64,000 nucleotides of DNA, from contig NC_084808.1 in NCBI RefSeq assembly GCF_963583255.1, positions 13,849,201 through 13,913,200 of the forward strand, given 5' to 3'. Numbering within the stretch: the first letter of the stretch is position 1; every line of letters begins with the position of its first letter. The notes beneath the pieces are model-generated. The model searched no databases. It saw only the letters and a list, made by a program, of their open reading frames with translations, and was not told the DNA's origin. This DNA comes from Pyrus communis (taxonomy: Eukaryota; Streptophyta; Magnoliopsida; Rosales; Rosaceae). Below are positions 22,525 to 33,991 of this stretch, piece by piece. Both the position numbers and the translations under genes were made by a program.

Positions 22525-22625
22525 TGCCCTGCTTCAGCAGGGATGCACCGAAGGTAATGCTCTGCTTCGGTAGAGGTGCACCAAACGATATTGCTCTGCT
22601 TCAGCAGAGGCCTACCAAACAAACC
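22525..22625 (+). repeat. Three imperfect ~33-bp tandem repeats in the copia interior
   Basis: The motif GC(C/T)CTGCTTC(A/G)G(C/T)AG(A/G)G, followed by (G/C)(A/C)(T/C)(G/T)CACC(G/A)AA-type sequence, occurs three times in a row. Confidence 0.6.
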
Positions 22626-25600
22626 CCTTCAGCTTTGGCAGGAGCTTATCGAACCCAAGTTTGGGTCTATCTTTCTCACAATCCAATTTTAAGGTTCTTT
22701 GTACAACATATGGTAGAATCAGGGCCTGGCAAAGTGTGGCATCACATACGAAGCTTGATCCTTGGTACCTAAGACCTAAAACTTCAAGAATAAGGGATAA
22801 TATTCCCGAACCTCAACCCTATAGAATCTACTTCCGTCTCTATGGAATAGATCATTGGTTATGCACCTATTCGTGCCTCTACCAATGTTGTTGAGGAGTA
22901 CCATTCTCGTAATTGGTATGTGAAACTAATTTTGCTCCATTGAACATTGTTGGAAGAGCAGAATTTTGACGTGGATGGCCATGTTGGCCAAATGCCCTTA
23001 GTAACTTTGGTTTGCTTTGTGAACATTTTTTGTGTGTTCTTGGGCTCAAGTTTGGTGTTTTGTTTTAGTTATGGATAATCTTATCAATATTGTCCTCGAA
23101 TATAAGTTAATTGAATCATGTTTCTTGTATACATGTGACCGAATTCAATTAAACACGTGATTAGGTACAAACGTGGGAAAGTTAGTTGTTTGGATGAATG
23201 CGATACTATGCACACTAACTTTATACCTAAATCACCTCTCTAGCAACGATTTCAGGTCTATCCAACCTGATTAAGAGCATTAGCGCGCTCCTCGTTGTAT
23301 GAATGGTACTAAATTACCCTTTAAAAGACCTTATATTCTCCCTGTTCTAGAAGAACATCGTTGAGTCTTAAGGATATTCGAGATGACAATAATCATGAAT
23401 GAAACAACTAAAGAAAATAGAGTTAAATATCATTGCACCACCTCAAAATATGAGCCTGAAGCTTTATTTTAGGGCCAATAAGCTATTTCCCAACTGGGAA
23501 CACGCCACATGTGGCCGGTCTGGAGCCTGGTGATTGAGCAGTTTACTTGCCTTGGCACGATCTTTTGGGACACTTAGGTCGAACAATGATGCGATGCCGC
23601 ATCTCCTTACTCGAATTAAGGATCATGTGCTTATAAGCACACTTTGCCAAGCCTGCTTGTTAGGGAAATTGATTTTTTAAATCATCCCTAGTAAAGATAC
23701 GAAACGACTCTTTTTTCACAATGGATCCAGGGGAATCTATATGGACTAATCCAACCAAAATGTGGACCATATAAATACCTATGGTTTTGGTTAATGAATC
23801 GACAAACTGGTCATATGTTTGTCCACACACATTGCTGCTAAACCTCCTGGCCGATTTTAAGGGTTCACCACTCTACTTATCCCATAAAGTCTGGAAGACT
23901 GGATAATGCCAGAGAGTTTATATTGAAGGTTTTCAATAAGTATTGCACGTCTTTTGGGTTTATAATTGAACATCGAATTCCCATGTTCACTCCAAAACAA
24001 TCTTGCAAAGTGATCATAAAGCGCAATTTAAATGATCGCCCAGACCTTGATGAACGCACCAAGCTTTCAGTTTCTACCTAGGCCTATGCAATCTTGTATG
24101 CAGCTATGTTGGTCCACCTTGAGGCCCATTGCCACCCAACTTATTCGACGTTACAATTGGTTCTTGGGTACGAACTTAACGTTACGTACTTACGCATTTA
24201 GGTGTGCATTCCATGTGCCAAGTTGCGTCGCCATAATGTACCAATATGGGTCATCAAAAAAGGATGTGAATCTTTGTCGATTATGATTTTTCTTCGTATT
24301 AGTTCTCTTAAAGCCCTTGCATTTTTCGATTATCACTTCAATGAGATAATCTTCTCATCGTTAGGGGGAGATAAGAATATCAACGTTCCTGTAGAACACA
24401 GCAAATTTGCGTGAACGTTACCCACCATGTCTCATCTCAATCCCCGTACTGCACAAATGTGATAAGCAAGTACGATGAATTCTAGCTTTCAGAATGTTGC
24501 TCTAGATGCATTTCTTTGATCTAGCTAAAGCGACGAGATCATATACCAGCTGCAAACATGCATGCAAGGATAGAAGTACTTAACGGACGTCGAGTCAACA
24601 TCCCTAAAGGATGTACCGCCTATAGTGGATGGTTTGGCTGCCCCTGTTAGACGATCTGGTACACCGACGGATAACTAATCAATTTATCTCGGTTTGAAGC
24701 ATGACAAATCACTTAGTTTATAAAATTCACTTCCCTAAAAGAGAAAGGTTACGGCACATAATGAATCCATACTCGATCGCTGTCTTAAATCATTTTCATC
24801 TCATGAGATTAATCCGATTACTCCCGAGACTTGAAGTTCTTGGTCCAATATACTAGTTTGGATGAGATAATGGAATTGGAATGAGATTATCATCGATGAT
24901 GTTTTCACTTATATGGTAGCTACTAACATAAATGAAAAGTGACAATATCGAACCGTGTTTCGTTGATTAGTGACAACGTAGAACTGATTGGACAACCAAA
25001 ATTACAATCCAGGTTTTAATTCCTTACCAAAGTGTGTTTGGACCTATCATTCCTACACTGTCCAAGGTAACCCTGTTGTGTTACAAGTGGGAAAGGAAAC
25101 GTAATGAGATTAATGAAATAGTACGACATGATGGACGTCTTACGGCTTAAGGTTTCTCTCAAACACCCTGTGATTGATTGCAACGATATGAAATATGGTT
25201 AGTGTTTCTCCATGGGGATATTGATACCGAGATTTACATGTAACTTCCCGAAGAATTACATGGACTAGTTCAAATAGTTCCAAAACCATGAAACATCCTC
25301 CCAACTCGTTTTGAGGCGTTCACTTATAGATTGAAGCAATCCAGCGAATGTGGTATAGTCAGTCAAGGATATGAATGAATGTCCTTGCATGTTAAATTAT
25401 GAAGTCTTATTCTAAATTGCTAGAGTTATAGTTTATGTTCATGACATGAACACTAAGACTTTAAAAATGCTTGAGAAAACTGGCTCACACCTAACAACGG
25501 AATTTGAGATGTAGGATCTTGGGAAAACTTGTTTATGCCTTGACCTGAAGTTAAAGGATTGTTCTGACAGTACTTTGGTCTACCAGTCAAACTACACCCC

Positions 25601-26603
25601 AAATGTGTTACCTTTGAGTATACCTATGATTTTCCAACGCTACATGCAAATGAGACCCTTAAAGAGGTTATGGAATATGAAGTTCCATATGTAAGTTCAA
25701 CTTTGCATTTTGTTGTACTTAGCTCATTGCATTAGATAAGACATCTCATTCATTGTTGATCTATTGGTAAAGATGCAGTATCGCGCCTACACACATCCAC
25801 TGAATTAGTATTAAAGATGTTTTTCCGCTACCCTGAAAAGTACTACGGATTTGGGCTAATCCCAACGCATCCCGAACAGATATGATCCTCTTTGATCCTC
25901 TGAATGATGTTTTCCTTGTTTGTTAGGCTGACGCTGGTTACTTATTAAACCTGCATAAGGCACATGCATCAACCTGATCAAGACATGATACATCAACGAA
26001 GTCAACACCAAGAAATATTGTGTCTACATCACATCAACAAAGCATTAGGAGATCGAAGTCATGCAAGCCAATCCTAGACAACCTTGTCGACCTCTACACG
26101 ACGTCATTGTTGAAGTCAACCTTCTAGAAGCTTGTCCGAGGAATTGGTATGCTTAACTATTCATATGCAATGCTTGTAGTTCTCATTTGGAAGTTCTGTC
26201 AAACTCAAGAGGAGTATCCAGAAGTATACTCACTTGACCTTAAAGTACTCTTTTTCCCTACACTTAGGAAGATTTTTCCCACTGGGTTTTTGTTACCTGA
26301 CCAAGTTTTGACGAGGCACCCATCCTGGGTTGGTCATACCCTTGTGAGCTTTTCTATTTACGTCCAGAAGACGCATAATTTTGACTTAAAGCAACTTCTC
26401 ACTTTTCTCCTTAGTCTATGGGTTTTTATTGCACCTTGGGTTTTACAATAACGAGGTTTTGTGAGTTTTACATTTTATGCATTCTTCCATTGATTTGAGA
26501 CTCACATTCGCTCATTGTGTCGATGACTTCATCAACTGTACTTACTTCATCACTGAAGACATGATGCGCCATTTGTTTAAGTATTTACACACTCAAGGGG
26601 GAA

Positions 26604-26886
26604 TGTTGCAATCCTATTAGATTAGGAATGTGATTGTGTAAATCCTATCATATCTGGGATATCCAGGTGGGATTCTACCATATCTGTTAGACTAGATATT
26701 ATCCTATTAGAGTTGTAATCCTATTAGGGTAAAAATTTAACCTATCCTACTACTATAAATAAAGGCACAATGGGGTGAGATAACAAACACCTCACAATTG
26801 CACATCTCTCTCTTCTCTCTCTATTATGCCGCACCCCCTCTCTCTTTCTAGCCTTAATAATTGTTCAATAAATTATGCCTACAACA
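26604..26886 (+). repeat. 3' LTR of the older copia element
   Basis: 283 bp, preceded by the AAGGGGGA polypurine tract and followed by the TSD GTGAT. It differs from the 5' LTR by several substitutions and small indels. Confidence 0.92.
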
Positions 26887-26891
26887 GTGAT

Positions 26892-28118
26892 TTAAAAAAA
26901 AAAATTATTATAGTCCGACATATTATTTGATGGACTAATTAATCTAACACAACACCAAACGCCCAACTAATTTAGTCAATGCTATCCTACTTAAAATATT
27001 TAATAAAAAGGTAACAATAGAGAGACTAGAATCTTAAACCCAATTTGTAAATCAAATGATGTGTTACCAATAGGAACTAAGCACGTTAATTAATGCTAAA
27101 GTAATAATCCAATCATCAGCAACCACATCATTTGTTTTAAAACATTTAGTCTCTCTAGCATCATCCTTAATAAAAATGAGGTTTATTAGGAGAGGGAGCT
27201 AGGCGAAGGCAATTCGATAAAGAGCGGATTGGACAAGGGGATGTGTGTGGGCATTAGGGTAACTAGACGGGAAGGTGTAAGGGGTAATAGGTATTAGAGG
27301 ATCGATTGAAGGAGAACAATTTGTAATAATATGGGCTTATCGTCATGGTGATGTTTCGTGCCAATAACACAAGAATATGTAAAAAACAACTAACACATAT
27401 CCTTATATATACTCTTGCCATGCAAGTCCTTCTCCAAGACAAAAATATGAGGATACCCTTTTGGTGAAAAAAAAAAAAAAAGGATTTGCACTCTTTTTAG
27501 CTTCTCACGCACACCTCTTTATTTTGTAGTCATTAAATTGAGTAAATATAACAAAAACAGCAAACATAACAAAATAACAAAAAACTGAAGCAATCTTCAC
27601 GAATAAATATATTAAAATGAGTAAGTAGTGTGTAGCGCGCCGTGATTAAGAAAAGGTGTTTCGCATGTGCAGAAACGCATGTAGGAAGACTAGTTCCTAG
27701 TAATAGCTCACAAAATTAGATTTATATTGAATTTACCATTTGGCTTCAAACAATTTGAAAATCTTAGGGAGGTAGGTTAGAAAACTAAAACCTCTTAACC
27801 AATATAAAAATCACTTTAAACTTTAAAAGTGTTAAATTTAGTTAGCCCAAAATTAAAATTGCGAGCAAACAGTGTTTAAAATATCCATGAAATTCGATAT
27901 TTCCATCGAAATATTCGAAAAATCAAGGATTGATATGGAAAGCAGAGGTGAAATACAAACTTCACCCTATATTGACGAGATATCGAAAAACTAATATATA
28001 TCGACGATATTTACCGATTGACTACAGAAGTTTTGCCACAACTCATTGTAATTTTCAAACTTTTTATTTCTTTTGAGAAATTTTTCTCTAATTTTCGACT
28101 AAATCCGAATGAGTTGAT
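26892..28118. other. Gene-free stretch between the two copia elements
   Basis: AT-rich. 26905-26975 may be the far end of a transposon split by the older copia. 27870-28020 has repeated 'CGATATTTCC' and 'CGAAATATTCG'-like motifs that look like a degraded dispersed repeat. No ORF of note. Confidence 0.45.
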
Positions 28119-28536
28119 TGTAAAACGTGAGTCAATGTTTAGGGAGAAAAAGGAATGTAAATAGGGTAAATACTAGGAATCCTTTATTAGGTAGGATATT
28201 GTCTATACCCTTTATTATTTGTTTCCTTATAAAACAAGGATTGTATATGTATATATTTCAAAGAAGTAGTACAAGAAAGTTAACCTCGTAAAATTCTATT
28301 TGGCACCAGAGCCTTGTTGCTGTAACCCTAGAAACTATAAACCCTATTTGTTCTTCCGCTGCTGTGCTTGTCTGACGTGGTCCTGCGCTACCTTGGGCAA
28401 AAACTAGTTGGACTGTGACTGTTGGAAGTATTGCAGCACCTTTTTTTTTTTGTTGTTGTGCCTATTGAAATTGCAGCAGTTTTTGTCTTATTACTGCTGC
28501 CGTAAGTTGTGCTCATCAACATCATGGGAGTCGTAA

Positions 28537-28620
28537 GTTTCTTTCCTATTTGTAAGTTGAGATGGCGAATCAAGGAGAGTTTCTTTCCTGTTTGTAAGTT
28601 GAGATAGCGAATCAAGGAGA
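28537..28620 (+). repeat. 42-bp tandem duplication at the start of gag
   Basis: Units 28537-28578 and 28579-28620 differ at two bases. One of these changes the ATG of the first unit (GAGATGGCG) to ATA in the second (GAGATAGCG). The first unit's ATG runs into a stop within the second unit, so gag has no normal initiation in this copy. Confidence 0.85.
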
Positions 28621-31600
28621 CGACTCTACTTTAAAGTTGGAAGGTGGTTCCCGCAAACTAACCAACAATACGGTATTGAGTCCCGTAACCATTCAGAATG
28701 ATGCATCTGTTGTACCGAACACTGTGAAGTTGAATGGATCAAATTACCCTCTTTGGTCCAAGGTATTGGAGATGCATATTGCTGGATGTGGTAGAAAGGG
28801 CTTCGTGATAGGGAGTACCAAGGAACCTGCTGAGGATAGTGCTGAGTATGAGCCATAGGAGACAAGGAATGCAATAGTAAATGGGTGGTTGATCAATTCC
28901 ATGGAACCTGCTATCATGGTATTTTTTATTCACATGTGTACTGCTAAAGAAGTTTAGGAGGAGGTGGCTCGGACCTATTATGATGGTTCAGATATCTCTT
29001 AAATTTATAAATTGAAGGTTAAGTCGTTCAGGCTTCGTCAAGAGGGTCGGCTTGTTGGTGTGTATTACACTAACCTTAAGTCCGTTTGGCAAAAGCTAGA
29101 TCAACGAAGACCAATTAAGATGGAATGTGCTGCCGATCTCAAGACACTTCGAGAAGAAATTCAAATTGTTCATGTGTATGCCTTTTTGGCGAGTTTGGAT
29201 GACATTTTTAATAAAGTACGTAGTGATATTCTCTGTACTCAACCATTACCATCTGTCGTGGAAGTGTTTTTTGTTGTTAGGCGTGAAGCACAACAACATG
29301 CCACTATGATGAGTGAGAGTAACAACCAAGGGGGGCTGCCGTCCATGGCCATGGTCTCTCGGCCACCAGCAACTTCTCGTCTCAACAATTCTTCTAGTTA
29401 ATCTTTCAATTCTTGTCCCTTTACCCGAGAAAACAAAGATGATTTGAAGTGTACTTTCTATGGTCAAACCCGCCATACTGAAGATACATGTTTTACTAAG
29501 CATGGGGTACCTGATTGGTTTCCAAAATTTAAGAAAAAATTGCGTACCAAGGAATACGGAGCAGCCGGGTCTAGTGGAGGCCGTGTCTCCCTTATCGTAG
29601 CTACACCAATAGCCCAGGAGGTCGGGGCTAGCTCAGGTGATCGTAGTCAAACTTTGTTGACTCGTACTACTCCTGTTGATTCGTCCTCCAATACAGGTAC
29701 TATGGGGCGTGTTCTCTTAGCCTCCGAAAGTGAGCAACATACAGGTTGGATTCTTGATTTTGGTGCAACCGATCATATGACATATGATAAAAATATGTTT
29801 CAATATATGACAATGTATCACAGGAAAAGCATAACAACTGCCAATGATACTCTTGTACCCGTGTGTGGCGCGAGCAGTATGCAACTCTCCTCATCTCTCC
29901 CATTATATCGTTGCTTATTCGTTCCGTCTTTGTCCCATCATTTATTATCAATACCACAAGTTACTGAACAATTCGATTGTGTTGTTCTAATGTATCCATC
30001 CTTTTGTCTACTTCAGGATATTCAGACCAAGGAGATAATTGGGAGTGGCACTAAGAGAGAGGGGTTGTACTATGTGGATGATGCCGTTCCTGGCATGGCT
30101 AATGCAGTTCGAGCATCACATGATAGTAATTTGCAAAAAGTATGTTTATTGCATCATCGGTTAGGGCATGCATCTTTTGGCTATTTACGTCATATGTTGC
30201 CTAGTCTATTTAGTAGAATAAACAAATCAGACTTACATTTTGAAGTATGTATTCTTGCTAAAAGCCATCATACTTCGTTTCCTCCTAGTTTGAATAAAAG
30301 GTCCTTGCTGTTTGAACTTGTGCACTCTGATGTTTGGAGGCATTTTCCAGTTGTTTCCCCTTCTGGTATTAAATGGTTTGTTACGTTTGTTGATGATTGT
30401 ACTCGTATAACTTGGCTATATGTGTTGAAAAATAAAAGTGATGGTGGTATGGTTTTTCGCTCTTTCTCTCAGATGATTTAGACACAATATTCATCTGTGA
30501 TTAAAGTACTTCGTTTTGACAATGGTGATGAGTAATTATTTTTGAGTTGTCAGAGTTTCTTCATGATCGAGGCATCCTCCATGAAATGACTTATCCTAAT
30601 ACCCTACAACAAAATGGGGTTGCTAAACGAAAAAACCGCCACATCCTAGAAACAGCTCGTGCTTTTCTGATTGAAGCCTCTATTCCTAAGGTTTTTTGGC
30701 CTGATGCAGTCACTTATGCTGTATATGTGATTAAATGTATGCCATCTCGATATCTGGATTTTCAAACACCTCTTTAAGTCCTCACTCAACATGCTCCAGT
30801 GGTGTCGACTTATACTCTCATTCCTCAAGTATTTGGGTGTGTGGCTTATGTGCATATTTAGAAACTTCATCGCATAAAGTTGGATCTGTGTGCCCTCCGG
30901 TGTGTGTTTGTGGGTTTCTCATCTCACCAAAAAGGCTATAATGTTGTCACCCTGAGACTCGGCGTATGTATGTAACCATGGATGTGACCTTTTCTGAATT
31001 AGAGTTTTTTTATCATTCCATGCATTTATCTTCAGATCACCAGGGGAGAACCTTATTGGTGATCCGGAGTGGTTGGATCTAGAGGGAGACACCATTTCAA
31101 ATAATACTAGCACCGAACCTGCCACTGAATCGGTTTCTGCCGAGAATACTAATGTTGAAGTTCATGCTAAGCATCAGGAGGTTCCTGCCGAGGAACTTAA
31201 TACCCAGGAGACTGTTGAATTGGCTTCTGAACAGCCAAGACAGAGCTTTGCCGAGCCCAGTACACAGTTGCAGCAGCCACATGCAAAATCTACTCATGTG
31301 CCCCTCTCTCTCTAGCTCCAAAGTGCCGCCCAATGCATCTTCTCTGAATATACCTGAGGTAAGTACCATGGATGATTATGTAATTAATCCAAGTGATAAT
31401 GTAAATGCATATAGGTTGTCACCAAGACAAAATTGAGGTGTGCTACCTGAGAGGTTTTCTCCAAAAGGGAAGGTGAAGTATCCAATAGCCAACTATGTCT
31501 CATGTAGTGGTTTTGCACCAAAACGCCAAACCTTGGTGAACAATATGGAGTCAGTTCAAATACCAACTCGAGTGGAGGAAGCTCTAAATGATCCAAAGTG

Positions 31601-33091
31601 GGCAAAAGCAATGGAAGATGAAATGTTGGCGTTGCAAAAAAATAATACCTGGGAGGTGTCGTGTTTACCCAAAAGAAAAAAGACAGTTGGATGCTGGTGG
31701 GTGTTTACAATTAAATACAAAGCCGATGGATCGATAGATAGGTACAAAGTAAGGTTGGTAGCTAAAGGATACACTCAAACATATGGTGTAGATTACCAAA
31801 AAACTTTCTCTCCAATTGCCAAGATAAATACGGTACGTGTTCTGATTTCTTTAGCTGTAAATATGGATTGGCCATTAAAACAGTTTGATGTGAAAAATGC
31901 TTTTCTCCATGGAAATTTGGAGGAATAAGTATATATGGATTTTCCTCCTGGGTATAGTGCTTATGGGAATACCGGAGTATGTCAGTTGCATAAGTCACTC
32001 TATGGACTTAAGCAATCACCTCGTGCGTGGTTTGACAGGTTTACCCAAGTTATGAAAAAGAATGGGTATCGTTAGAGTCATTCTAATCACACATTGTTTG
32101 TTAAACGAAGACAAGGTAAAGTGATAGCTCTAATCATCTATGTAGATGACATGATTATCACTGGAGATGATCATGATGAGATTTTGAAGTTACAAAATAA
32201 TCTGGCAGTCAAGTTCAAAATGAAAAACCTAGGAGACTTAAAGTATTTTCTTGGGGTTGAAGTTGCTCGCTCTTCAAAAAGTATTTTCTTATCTCAACGT
32301 AAGTATGTTCTGGATTTATTAAAAGAAACTGATATGCTGGGTGTAAGCTAGTAGACACTCATATTGTTGAAAAGTATCATCTGTGTTTGGATCCAAATCA
32401 GAAGTCAGTTGATAAAAGGAGATATCAAAGACTTGTAGGAAGACTAATTTATTTGGCTCATACACGTCTAGATATCGCCTATGGTGTAAGTGTAGTAAGT
32501 TAGTTTATGAATTCACTAAGTGTGGATCATATGGCTGCTGTTATGCGTATCCTAGAATATTTGAAATCTGCGCCAAGAAAAAGAGTTCTGTATGGGAAGC
32601 ACGGGCATTTGACGATTGAGGGGTTCACATATGCTGATTGGGCAGGAAATGTCAGTGATAGAAGATCTACTTCTAGGTATTTTACTTTCGTAGGAGGAAA
32701 TTTGGTTACATGGCGAAGTGAAAAACAGAAGGTGGTATCACGGTCTTCAGCTGAGGCTGAGTATAGGGGCATGGCCCACAACATTTGTGAAATTCTTTGG
32801 CTTCGAAAACTTCTTAAGGGTCTTGGGTTCAAGCCAAATGAGACCATGAAACTATATTGTGATAACAAGTCAGCAAGAGATATAGCTGATAATTCGGTGC
32901 AGCATGATAGGACAAAACATATGGAGGTTGATCCACATTTCATTAAAGAGAAGCTCGAGAAGAAGATTGTGTCTATACCGTTTGTGAAATCGGAGGAGCA
33001 ACTTGCAGATGTTCTTACTCATGCGATGTGTAGTCTAAAGTTTGATAACTCACTTGTCAAGTTGGGCATGTGTGACATCTATGCACCAACA
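28563..33091 (+). pseudogene. Copia gag-pol remnant with premature stops and mutated protease
   Basis: Gag begins near 28563 and is broken by stops at about 28857, 28957 and 29000. The nucleocapsid knuckle near 29444 has lost its second Cys (C-x-x-Y instead of C-x-x-C). The protease catalytic triplet near 29756 reads Asp-Phe-Gly instead of Asp-Ser-Gly. Integrase follows: an HHRLGH zinc-binding segment near 30150, an HSDVW catalytic Asp segment near 30320, then stops at 30479 and 30535. RT runs about 31540-32350 with AFLHGNLEE, a stop at 31926, and an intact YVDDM box near 32140. RNase H runs about 32507-33091 with SRSSAEAEYRG and YCDNKSA. Several frames and stops make the copy non-autonomous. 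Confidence 0.92.
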
Positions 33092-33228
33092 TGAGGGGGA
33101 GTGTAAAACGTGAGTCAATGTTTAGGGAGAAAAAGGAATGTAAATAGGGTAAATACTAGGAATCCTTTATTAGGTAGGATATTGTCTATACCCTTTATTA
33201 TTTGTTTCCCGTAAAATTTTATTTTGAT

Positions 33229-33550
33229 ATACCCACCCCTTATAAATTTTTATAATTTTCATCAAAGACAAACAATATCAATATATCTATAACTTTGCAT
33301 AAAGATATTTTCACCTGTATGCATATTTCAAATTAAAAAAAAAGAGGAAAAAAATAGGGAGTCTTAGTAAAAAGGGTCTAACACTATTCATTCTTAATCA
33401 AAATGACATTTTGTGTATGAAATGTCTATAACAGGTCAAGTTCTTTTCTTTATTTACTCTTCTGCCATTATTTCTTTAATGTAACAGGGTCCACAATGAT
33501 GTTGACATTTTTGTCTAATCAAAATACATATTTTGCATGATATTATTTAA
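33229..33550. other. Short stretch between copia element and viral copy
   Basis: Continues the host sequence interrupted by the copia insertion at TTGAT. AT-rich, no feature seen. The exact junction with the viral copy is uncertain. Confidence 0.4.
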
Positions 33551-33991
33551 CTTATGCTAATTTGCTGCCAGTTCTTCATGCTTCCATCATGTTGTCAATG
33601 TTATACAGCTCTTCTTCTGTCAAATTGTTCTAGTACTATTCATCGACTTCTGCTAGCTCTGCATCTCTTTCTCTATCTTCTTTTTATCTTGTAATACATA
33701 TCTTCTGTTTCTCCTTTGAAATTTTGAGGCTTCTAGTATGGCTGATGACGAGCTTTTGACTTGTTGTAAATATACATTTCTTCTTCTTCTGCTACTAATA
33801 TCATAGCATACCTAAAATTTTCAAACTCGTCTAAGGCTAACATTTGGATCCCTCAAAATCTTAAAATATTTTTGTATGAAGGAGCCCACCTGTGTGAGGA
33901 GATAGGGGATAGTTTAAAGGACTCTTCATTAATCATGGCTATATGCCTAACTTTCTCCTTATGTATATGTACATACCAATATGGAAAACTA

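Larger units (their letters stand above)
17576..26886 (+). mobile_element. Decayed Ty1-copia retrotransposon with both LTRs and TSD GTGAT
   Basis: The 5' LTR is 17576-17852 and the 3' LTR is 26604-26886; both begin TGTTGCA and end CTACAACA. Direct repeats GTGAT flank the element (17571-17575 and 26887-26891). The sequence after the 5' LTR (CGTTATCAGTACG) fits the primer site seen in a group of plant copia elements; a polypurine tract AAGGGGGA ends at 26603. The interior is full of stops. A reverse transcriptase relic is still readable at 25434-25451, where the usual YVDD box has become Tyr-Val-His-Asp, followed by EKT...DLGKT remnants to about 25640. A 2,430-bp solo LTR of another family is nested at 18891-21320. 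The LTRs differ at many positions, so it is an old insertion. Confidence 0.92.
28119..33223 (+). mobile_element. Young but defective Ty1-copia retrotransposon, TSD TTGAT
   Basis: The 5' LTR is 28119-28300 (182 bp) and the 3' LTR is 33102-33223 (122 bp), with TSD TTGAT at 28114-28118 and 33224-33228. The primer site TGGCACCAGAGCC starts at 28301, directly after the LTR, and matches the usual initiator tRNA-Met site apart from two bases. The polypurine tract GAGGGGGA ends just before the 3' LTR. The gene order gag, protease, integrase, RT, RNase H is that of Ty1-copia. The LTRs differ at one base over the shared 122 bp, but the 3' LTR lacks a 60-bp segment (equivalent to 28227-28286) that holds the TATAAAA region. 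Confidence 0.94.
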
